Assembly (NCBI GenBank): GCA_964444685.1
Contig: CAYUIG010000001.1
Coordinates: 62,001 to 126,000, forward strand
Direction: 5' to 3'
Source: CAYUIG01 sp964444685
GTDB taxonomy: Bacteria; Gemmatimonadota; Gemmatimonadetes; Longimicrobiales; RSA9
DNA: 64,000 nt
The translations under genes and the position numbers were made by a program. The notes below the pieces were generated by a model. That model worked only from the letters and a program-made list of their open reading frames with translations, was not told where the DNA came from and ran no database searches. The number at the start of each line of letters is the position of its first letter. Position 1 is the stretch's first letter. This document shows, piece after piece, positions 57,525-64,000 of this stretch.

Positions 57525-58295
57525 CTATGCTGCGCGTCCCAGCTTCGAGTAGAAACAGCCCAGTCGGCAGACTTCGCGGAATCCGGCACGGCGATACACG
57601 CTCTCGCCCATGCCGGAGGCGATGAGCACCATGGCCGTGGCGCCGCCAGCGCGCGCGAACCGGGTCGCATGCGCAACGAGTGCGCTGCCGATCCCGCGAT
57701 TCCGCAGTGCTTCCGGTACGCCGACGTCGTGCAGGCCGGCGGTGTCGTCATCGAGGAACACGATCGCGGCGCCCGCGGGTGTGCCGTCCAGTCGCGCGAG
57801 GAGCTGAAACGCACGCAACGGTTCGCGCGTGCATGCGTGGATCGTGCGCGCGAGCGACTGCCGGCGGTTCGGCGTGGTGATGCGTCCTATGGCCGGGTGC
57901 TCCTTCTCGAAGATCGTGAAGTCGTCCACGACCTCGATGGTGACACCGCGTGGTGTGTCGATGGCGGGGAGGTCATCTAGCTCCACGAGCATCCCAGGGT
58001 AGCGCTTGCGGCAGCGCAGGCCGCGCCGACGGAGCCGGGTCTCCAGATCGTCCGGCTGTGACTCCGGCCCCGTCCAGACGGTGACGGGTCGATTGAGCGA
58101 GCGGAACCGGCCGAGCAGGTGATCGAGGCGGTGTTCGGCGCGCGCGGGGTCGAGTCGGACGCGGATCAGTGCGTTCCCCCACGCCACGCCCGGGTGTGTG
58201 ATCCACGTCACGTCGGGTTCGGCCGCCACCATCACACCGGGCGCGCCGGCCTGCCAGGCGAACCAGTGAGCGTGATGGTCCTCGACCCGATCCAT
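57525..58295 (-). CDS. GNAT-family N-acetyltransferase
   Basis: 256 residues from ATG 58295. The C-terminal half is a GNAT fold with the acetyl-CoA loop in VPEALRNRGIGSALVAHATR and the beta-bulge/helix GGATAMVLIASGMGESVYRR. The N-terminal half is a second, degenerate GNAT-like domain (ITHPGVAWGNALIRVRLDPA). The substrate is unknown. It is the second gene of a pair, two bases after the membrane protein gene. Confidence 0.87.
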   Translation of the reverse strand: MDRVEDHHAHWFAWQAGAPGVMVAAEPDVTWITHPGVAWGNALIRVRLDPARAEHRLDHLLGRFRSLNRPVTVWTGPESQPDDLETRLRRRGLRCRKRYPGMLVELDDLPAIDTPRGVTIEVVDDFTIFEKEHPAIGRITTPNRRQSLARTIHACTREPLRAFQLLARLDGTPAGAAIVFLDDDTAGLHDVGVPEALRNRGIGSALVAHATRFARAGGATAMVLIASGMGESVYRRAGFREVCRLGCFYSKLGRAA

Positions 58296-58297
58296 GA

Positions 58298-58993
58298 CTA
58301 TCCCCCCGCTGTGCGGTAGAGGCGGTAGCGAATCTGAAATCCGCCGTTGCCGCGAACATCGTTCGTGGCCGTCTCGCCCGGAGCGGGCCACCAGTCCGTC
58401 CACTGCTCGTGCTCGGGACCGGGATTCGACGGCAGCGGCAGGTCGAACCAGTACCACGCGTCGTCCGTGTCGTGCACGACGAGCGAGCGGCCGCGCGCAC
58501 GCGTGCGCAGCCGAGCATGTGCGGGGATCACGACCCGGCCTTCGCTCTCGAGCAGCGAATCCAGACGCAGCGTGGCCATGTGCCGATCGTCACTCCGCCG
58601 CGAGGTCACCAGCACGCCGAACGTGCTGTCCGGCGCGCCGCGACCCGGCGGCATGCGCACCTCGAACTCGATGGCGTCGAGGTCCGGCGCGCGCGGCGCC
58701 TTCCACAACGCGATGCCGAATACTACGGCGGCAAGCGCCAGCGTCACGCCGAGCGCGACGCCCTGTGCACGGGCGAACCCGCCGAAACCTTCGTCGCCGA
58801 TGCTGCGCGCCGAAACAATGCCAATGAGAAGCCCCGCGATGAACCCGGCCGGCGCGATCGCGAACACCAGCAGCATCCCGCGCGCGCCTTCCATGTTCGT
58901 CACGTTGTGCGCACGCGTAGCCACGTCGCCGCCCCAGAGGGACAGCAGCGCGCCCGCGACCGCCGTGAGCAACGCGATGACCGTCGTCCGCAT
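58298..58993 (-). CDS. Membrane protein of unknown function
   Basis: 231 residues from ATG 58993. Three membrane segments lie in the first 105 residues (VIALLTAVAGALLSLWGGDV, GMLLVFAIAPAGFIAGLLIG, AQGVALGVTLALAAVVFGIA). An extracytoplasmic beta-rich domain of about 125 residues follows (AIEFEVRMPPGRGAPDSTFG, DDAWYWFDLPLP). I do not recognise a family. It is co-transcribed with the GNAT gene and divergent from the penicillin-binding protein gene. Confidence 0.68.
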   Translation of the reverse strand: MRTTVIALLTAVAGALLSLWGGDVATRAHNVTNMEGARGMLLVFAIAPAGFIAGLLIGIVSARSIGDEGFGGFARAQGVALGVTLALAAVVFGIALWKAPRAPDLDAIEFEVRMPPGRGAPDSTFGVLVTSRRSDDRHMATLRLDSLLESEGRVVIPAHARLRTRARGRSLVVHDTDDAWYWFDLPLPSNPGPEHEQWTDWWPAPGETATNDVRGNGGFQIRYRLYRTAGG

Positions 58994-59139
58994 CCGACCA
59001 ATGTAGGGGGCGCTGCGGCGTCCCGCAGCGGGGTCACGGGTGCCCCGCCGTGGCTCGGGTCGTGCATCGGAACTCGTTGGGAAGTAAGGAGTTACAGAAC
59101 GGTCGCACGACTGGCGTCGGACTTGCTTCGAGGGGCAGC

Positions 59140-61374
59140 ATGAAGGATACAACCCGGTTGCAGGCGGAGGTCGCACGGCTGACGGAGCAGGTCCGGCGCC
59201 ATGCGACGGTACCGCGGCTGCTCGTGGCCGGCTTCGCAGTGGTCGTGATGCTGACGGCGCTCGCCTGGCAGCGGTGCGGCCTCGAAGGCTGCCCCGATGT
59301 CGAGCGGCTGACGTCGTATCAGCCCGGCGGCGCGTCGCTGCTGCTGGATCGTGAAGGCGTGGAGTTCGCGCGACTGGCGCCTGTCGAGCACGAGATGGTA
59401 CCGCTGGACTCGCTGCCCGCGCACGTGCCTGCCGCATTCGTGGCGGTCGAGGACCGCCGCTTCTGGGAGCACCGCGGCGTGGACTGGAGCCGCGTGCTGG
59501 GCGCGGTGTGGGCGAACGTGCGTGCGGGCGAGTTCGTGGAGGGGTCGAGCACGATCCCGATGCAGCTGTCGCGCAACCTGTTTCCCGAGCGCATTCCCGC
59601 GCGCGAGAAGACGCTGCGCCGCAAGCTGCTCGAGGTGCGCATGGCGGCAGAGCTGGAGGCCCGCTTCACGAAGGCGGAGATCCTCGAGCTGTATCTCAAC
59701 CACATCTACTTCGGCGGCGGCGCATACGGTGTGCGTGCGGCGGCGCGGTTCTGGTTCGACAAGGACGCCACCGAGCTGACGCTCGCGGAGACCGCGCTGC
59801 TGGCTGCGTTGCCGAAGGCGCCCTCGAACTACGATCCACGGCGCGACCCGGATGCAGCGCGCGCGCGGCGTGACCTCGTACTGCGTCTCATGGCATCGCA
59901 AGGGCGCGCGCATCCCGACTCGATCGAAGTCGCACTGAACACGGATCTGGGCGTGGTCGAAGATCCGCGCCAGGATCGTGACGGCGACGTCGTCGCACCG
60001 TACTTCGTACAGCACGTGAGGCGCATGCTGGAAGAGCGCTTCGGCGAGGATCTGTACGCGCAGCCGCTGCGCATCCACACGACGCTCGACCGCACCGCGC
60101 AGGCGGCGGCGGAGAAGGAACTCGAAGCGCAGCTGAAGCGCGTCGAGGAAGGGTGGTACGGGCGTTTCCGCGGCGCACGCTACACCGGGGAACGCGACCC
60201 GGGCCGCTCGAACACGGAATATCTTCAGGGAGCGGTCGTGCTCATGGACGCGCGTACGGGCGACGTGCTCGCATGGGTGGGCGGCCGCGACTTCGACGAC
60301 TCGCGCCTCGACCGTGCGCAGTTCGCGCGCAGGCAGGCGGGCAGTGCGTTCAAGCCGTTCGTGTATGCGGCGGCGCTCGAGCAGGGGTTGTCTCCCAGTC
60401 AGCCGATCCTCGACGAGCCGTACACGTGGGTGAGCGATGCGGGGCGCGTGTGGGAGCCGCGCAACTACTCGGGTTGGTTCGAGGGGCCGATGAGCATGCG
60501 CGCTGCGCTCGTCGCGTCGCAGAACGTGCCGGCGGTGCGGCTCGCGGCCGCGACGGGGACGCCGGGCATCCGTGACCTCGTGCATCGCGCCGGCCTGAAC
60601 GGCGACGTGCCCGCGTCGCCGGTCGTCGCGCTGGGCGTCACGACGGTCAGTCCGGTCGAGATGACGGAGGCGTACTCCACATTCGCGAACCGCGGCACGC
60701 GCGTGGCCGCGCGCTTCATCCGGAAGGTGGAGAGCGCGCACGGCGACGTATTGTGGGAGACGGAGCTGCTGACGGAGGATGCGCTGGATCCCGCGGTTGC
60801 GTACATCATGACCGACCTGATGCGCGACGTCGTATCCTGGGGAACCGGTTACGCGGTGCGGCGCGCCGGGTATCGCGGTCCCGCGGCCGGCAAGACGGGC
60901 ACGACGAGCGACGCGACGGATGTGTGGTTCGTGGGCTTCGACCCCGAGCTCGTGGGCACGGTGTGGGTCGGCTTCGACGAGATGCGCCCGATCGCATCGT
61001 CGGCCACCGGCGGCGCGATTGCGGCCACGGTATGGGGCCGTTTGATGGCCGCGTACCGTGAGGATCGGAAGGCGCCGGAGTGGCCGGAACCGCCGGCGGG
61101 CGTGGTGAGCCGCGTCGTCGATCCGGAGACCGGGCGCGTGCTCGAGAGCGGTTGCACGCCGTACTACGATCAGGCGCGCCGCGAGCTGTTCCTGACCGCG
61201 TCGGTGCCGCCGTCGATCTGTCCGCGCCGCGAGGATGACACGTGGGTCGACAGGATCGGCTACTGGCTGAACGAGGTGTTCGGCGAGGGCAGGGTGGCGC
61301 TGCGCGGGCCGATCGATCCGGACCTCGGCATGCCGCGCCTGCCGAAGCGCGAGACGGCCAGCGCCAGCCGCTGA
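59140..61374 (+). CDS. Class A penicillin-binding protein (PBP1A/1C type)
   Basis: 744 residues from ATG 59140, with GAGGGG upstream. A membrane anchor (LLVAGFAVVVMLTALAW) is followed by a GT51 glycosyltransferase with catalytic Glu104 in VEDRRFWEHRGVD and GSSTIPMQLSRNLF. The transpeptidase domain has SAFK at 402-405 (active Ser402), SQN in VASQNVPAVRLA and KTGTTSDATDVWF near 585. It polymerises and cross-links peptidoglycan. A C-terminal tail with two Cys follows (LESGCTPYYDQ and PPSICPRRED). Confidence 0.95.
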   Translation: MKDTTRLQAEVARLTEQVRRHATVPRLLVAGFAVVVMLTALAWQRCGLEGCPDVERLTSYQPGGASLLLDREGVEFARLAPVEHEMVPLDSLPAHVPAAFVAVEDRRFWEHRGVDWSRVLGAVWANVRAGEFVEGSSTIPMQLSRNLFPERIPAREKTLRRKLLEVRMAAELEARFTKAEILELYLNHIYFGGGAYGVRAAARFWFDKDATELTLAETALLAALPKAPSNYDPRRDPDAARARRDLVLRLMASQGRAHPDSIEVALNTDLGVVEDPRQDRDGDVVAPYFVQHVRRMLEERFGEDLYAQPLRIHTTLDRTAQAAAEKELEAQLKRVEEGWYGRFRGARYTGERDPGRSNTEYLQGAVVLMDARTGDVLAWVGGRDFDDSRLDRAQFARRQAGSAFKPFVYAAALEQGLSPSQPILDEPYTWVSDAGRVWEPRNYSGWFEGPMSMRAALVASQNVPAVRLAAATGTPGIRDLVHRAGLNGDVPASPVVALGVTTVSPVEMTEAYSTFANRGTRVAARFIRKVESAHGDVLWETELLTEDALDPAVAYIMTDLMRDVVSWGTGYAVRRAGYRGPAAGKTGTTSDATDVWFVGFDPELVGTVWVGFDEMRPIASSATGGAIAATVWGRLMAAYREDRKAPEWPEPPAGVVSRVVDPETGRVLESGCTPYYDQARRELFLTASVPPSICPRREDDTWVDRIGYWLNEVFGEGRVALRGPIDPDLGMPRLPKRETASASR

Positions 61375-61412
61375 CCTTTGCGGCACACGGGGTCGCACGC
61401 CACCTTCGTGGC

Positions 61413-63359
61413 ATGCGACCTCTCCTCTTCCTGCTCCTCCTCGCCTCGCCGCTCGCGGCCCAGCAGCGTGACACTGCTGCGCTGATGTCCGTGATCGCGG
61501 CGGAAGACGCGCGCGTTGCCGACCCGGTTGCCGCGGGACTCCGTTCATCCGATCCGTCCGTGCGCGCGTACGCGGCACGTGCGCTCGGCCGCCTCGAACG
61601 TCCTGCCCTCCTTTCGGCGATCACTCCCGCGCTGGCGGATGCCGACGCGCGCGTGCGCAGCGCCGCTGCGTGGTCACTCGCGCAGGCGCTGCGCTTCGCG
61701 GACTCCACGGACACCGGTTTCGAGGCCGCGCGTGCGGCATTGGTTACCGCGCTGAGATCGGAGCGCGATGATGTCGTGCGCGGCGCGCTGCTCGAATCGC
61801 TGGGCCGTATGGGCGCGGTCGACGCGTTGGTCGCCGCTGCACCCATCACGGGCAACGCGTCACGTCTGGGTGCCGCGCGCGGCCTGTACTTCGCGGCGCG
61901 CCGCGGGTTGCCGCAGGGTGCTGCGACGATGCTGTCGGAGTTCGCTCGCGATCCTTCTGCTGCGCGCGAACTGCGTGTCACCGCGATCGCGGCACTCGGT
62001 ACCGCCGGTGCTGCCGACCTCCGGTTCGTGACCGCGCTGCTCGCTGTCGATGACGAGACCGTGCGAAGGGAGGCCGTGGCTGCGGCAGGCATGATGGGCG
62101 ATACGGCGGGCGTTCGTACGGTCGTCGAACGCGCGTTCGGGGACGCGAGCGGCGCCGTGCGCTACACCGGACTGTCCGTGGCCGCACGGCGGCGGCTGGA
62201 GCCGCTGTGTGATGCGGTGGCTGCCGCGATCGGTGATGTGGACTCGCACGTCAGCCTGCTGGCGATCGATCTCGCGGGTGCGCGCTGCGCGCGTCTCGCG
62301 GGGCGACTCGACTCCATCGCAGCCGCTTTGAACGGCGGCTGGCACCGTGCTGCACACGCGATCGTCTCGCTCGCGCAGGCGGACGCACGCGCGGCCACGG
62401 CGCGACTGCCGGCGTTCGCTTCGCATCAGAACGGGTTCGTCCGGGCATACGCCGCCCGTGCCGCGCGCATTCTGAACGATGCGCGCGCGCTGCGCTCGCT
62501 CGCCGAGGACGCCGATCCCAACGTGCGCACGGCCGCGGTGGAGGGCCTGGCCGCAACGGCAGGCCATGCGGCCGACGCCGTGTACATCGCGCAGCTCACG
62601 CAGGACGACGGTCAGCTCCTGATGGCGGCGGCCGGCGCGCTCGAGGGAAGCCAGGATGCGCGGGCGCTTCCCTCGCTGTTGAACGCACTGGAGCGCGTGA
62701 CGCGTGCGCAACGCGAGACGTCACGGGATGCGCGCATGGCGCTGCTGGACCGGATCGCGGAGCTCGGCTCCGCGGCTGACGCCCCGCGATTGGCGCCGTC
62801 GCTCACGGACTTCGATCCAGCGGTGGCGGAGCGTGCAGCGGACGTCATCGGTGCATGGACGGGGCAGCGGCCGACACCATCACCGCAGCCGCTGCCGCAC
62901 CTGGCGCTTCCCACGTACGAAGAGCTGCGCTCACTCGAGGACGCGCGTGTCCGCATCACGATGGAGAGTGGCGATTCGTTCGAGCTGCGCATGCTGCCGT
63001 GGGTGGCGCCGACGAATGCATGGCGCTTCGCCAGGCTGGCGCGCTCCGGGTACTTCGACGGCCTGACGCTGCACCGCGTCGTACCTGTGTTCGTGGTGCA
63101 GGGCGGCAGCCCCAACGCGAACGAGTACGCCGGTGACGGCCCGTTCACGCGCGATGAGCTGGGCCATCCGAACTGGCGAGGGACCGTGGGATTGTCGACG
63201 CGCGGGCGGGACACCGGAGACGCGCAGATCTTCATCAATCTCGTCGACAACATCCGGCTGGACACCGACTACACCGTCTTTGCGGCTGTCGTGGAAGGCA
63301 TGGACGTGGTCGATCGGATCCTCGAAGGGGACCGCATATTCTCGATTCGGGAATTTTGA
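61413..63359 (+). CDS. Secreted HEAT-repeat protein fused to a cyclophilin-type prolyl isomerase
   Basis: 648 residues from ATG 61413 with a signal peptide (PLLFLLLLASPLAAQ). Residues 20-490 are HEAT-like helical repeats (DPSVRAYAARALGRLERPAL, DADARVRSAAAWSLAQALRF, DPNVRTAAVEGLAATAGH). From about 505 to the end is a cyclophilin domain: NAWRFARLARSGYFDGLTLH, VVPVFVVQGGSPNAN, GTVGLSTRGRDTGDAQIFIN and TVFAAVVEGMDVVDRI. It should help fold exported proteins bound by the repeat arm. Downstream of the penicillin-binding protein gene by 38 bases and perhaps co-transcribed. Confidence 0.92.
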   Translation: MRPLLFLLLLASPLAAQQRDTAALMSVIAAEDARVADPVAAGLRSSDPSVRAYAARALGRLERPALLSAITPALADADARVRSAAAWSLAQALRFADSTDTGFEAARAALVTALRSERDDVVRGALLESLGRMGAVDALVAAAPITGNASRLGAARGLYFAARRGLPQGAATMLSEFARDPSAARELRVTAIAALGTAGAADLRFVTALLAVDDETVRREAVAAAGMMGDTAGVRTVVERAFGDASGAVRYTGLSVAARRRLEPLCDAVAAAIGDVDSHVSLLAIDLAGARCARLAGRLDSIAAALNGGWHRAAHAIVSLAQADARAATARLPAFASHQNGFVRAYAARAARILNDARALRSLAEDADPNVRTAAVEGLAATAGHAADAVYIAQLTQDDGQLLMAAAGALEGSQDARALPSLLNALERVTRAQRETSRDARMALLDRIAELGSAADAPRLAPSLTDFDPAVAERAADVIGAWTGQRPTPSPQPLPHLALPTYEELRSLEDARVRITMESGDSFELRMLPWVAPTNAWRFARLARSGYFDGLTLHRVVPVFVVQGGSPNANEYAGDGPFTRDELGHPNWRGTVGLSTRGRDTGDAQIFINLVDNIRLDTDYTVFAAVVEGMDVVDRILEGDRIFSIREF

Positions 63360-63376
63360 ACTACCCCCGCAGTCGA

Positions 63377-64000
63377 TCAGATTTCGATGACTTGTCGCGT
63401 TGCCTTCTGACCGCCGATGAGCGCATCGATGCTCTCGGCGAGGCGCTGCGGTGACGTCCCGCCGAGCAGGAGGTCGACGGGGACGGCGATGCCGAGGTCG
63501 GACTCGATGCGGTTGCGGACCTGGACGGCCATGAGCGAGTCGAAGCCGAGGTAGTCCAGTCGCGTCTCCGCGCGCACCGCGGATCGGGGCGCACCCAGCG
63601 CCCACGCGGCCACGTCGCGGATGTAGTCGGTGATGCGGCCGGTGCGCGCCGCGCCGGGCAGTGCCGCGAGGGACGCGATGTCGATCGCGGCGGCGGGGCT
63701 CGCGTCGCTGGTTTCGGCGAAGCCGGAGAGCAGCGGTGTGTGGCCGCCGGCGAGGAATCGCTTCCAGTGGATGGGCAGCACGGCGGTCTGCACGTGGCTG
63801 TCGGCCATGAGCCGCCGCAGCGATGCGTAGCCCTGCTCGGCGGAGATGGCGCCGAGCCCGCGCGAGGTCCAGTCGAGGCCGGTACGCGCGGCCATGCCGG
63901 TGCCGGCCCACGGTCCCCATGCAATCGAGAGCGCGGGCCTTCCCTCCGCGTGACGCTGGAGCGCGAGCGCATCGAGGAATGCGTTCGCTGCCGAGTAGTT
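63377..64000 (-). CDS. Modular type I polyketide synthase, C-terminal part (KR end and ACP), truncated
   Basis: The gene runs off the right edge; the last 207 codons are present. At the edge the ketoreductase active-site segment NYSAANAFLDALALQRHAEG still shows the catalytic Tyr and the conserved Asn, followed by PALSIAWGPWAGTGM. Linker residues lead to an acyl-carrier domain with the phosphopantetheine Ser in YLGFDSLMAVQVRNRIESDL. No thioesterase follows, so this is either a non-terminal module protein or one whose product is released by another enzyme. It indicates a secondary-metabolite cluster beyond the window. Confidence 0.93.
   Translation of the reverse strand, partial: NYSAANAFLDALALQRHAEGRPALSIAWGPWAGTGMAARTGLDWTSRGLGAISAEQGYASLRRLMADSHVQTAVLPIHWKRFLAGGHTPLLSGFAETSDASPAAAIDIASLAALPGAARTGRITDYIRDVAAWALGAPRSAVRAETRLDYLGFDSLMAVQVRNRIESDLGIAVPVDLLLGGTSPQRLAESIDALIGGQKATRQVIEI

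Overview
The window is compact, strongly GC-rich bacterial DNA with short or overlapping gene junctions. No rRNA, tRNA or CRISPR array was seen. Several things point to Gemmatimonadota or a close relative, but this is inference and no rRNA is present to prove it: ECF-like sigma factors coupled to TPR-bearing Ser/Thr kinases, a zinc-ribbon/cyclase/ATPase giant, a GH109 enzyme, the frequent TTG starts and the many secreted hypothetical proteins.

Layout, left to right. 1-6.3 kb: a truncated secreted protein, a class III cyclase-ATPase-TPR protein, and, tail to tail with it, a PycTM/DUF5706 membrane protein translationally coupled to polyphosphate kinase ppk1. 6.4-11.1 kb: a frameshifted universal stress protein, a sensor kinase/sigma-54 activator pair, a DUF6624 lipoprotein and the ribosome-rescue factor arfB. 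11.1-15.2 kb: a Ca2+/cation antiporter, an IS1595-type element with near-intact ends but no first catalytic Asp, and a MATE exporter. 15.2-20.6 kb: a TonB-N-like anchor protein, an NfeD-flotillin pair, an M28 peptidase and a pseudopilin pair. 20.7-26.3 kb: a carbohydrate region (GH109 glycosidase containing a 100-N assembly gap, galactokinase, sodium/solute symporter, sugar-phosphate nucleotidyltransferase) with a VapBC toxin-antitoxin pair in the middle. 26.4-31.1 kb: a DtxR-type metalloregulator, an ADP-forming acyl-CoA synthetase, and the haem genes hemE-hemH.

31.1-40.7 kb: a PBP4-type carboxypeptidase, an orphan tungstate-type binding lipoprotein, superoxide dismutase, small envelope proteins, infA, a cold-shock protein, argJ, tesB and a PhoU-like/Pit phosphate pair. 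40.7-52.3 kb: two tandem copies of the same module, in which an ECF sigma factor overlaps a TPR Ser/Thr kinase by four bases and a surface lipoprotein gene runs divergently. The second module adds a glycine-rich PE_PGRS-like lipoprotein and a further lipoprotein. 52.5-63.4 kb: a DUF4139 protein, a TolB-propeller amidohydrolase, a GNAT acetyltransferase, a class A penicillin-binding protein and a HEAT-repeat/cyclophilin fusion. The right edge cuts a modular type I polyketide synthase.

The most unusual material is: the PycTM-like protein coupled to ppk1 and facing a nucleotide cyclase; the duplicated sigma/kinase/lipoprotein modules; a dispersed long palindrome present twice (33.4 kb and 54.0 kb), one copy of which rewrites the C-terminus of a binding protein; and an exact 32-base inverted duplication shared by 34.4 and 37.2 kb.
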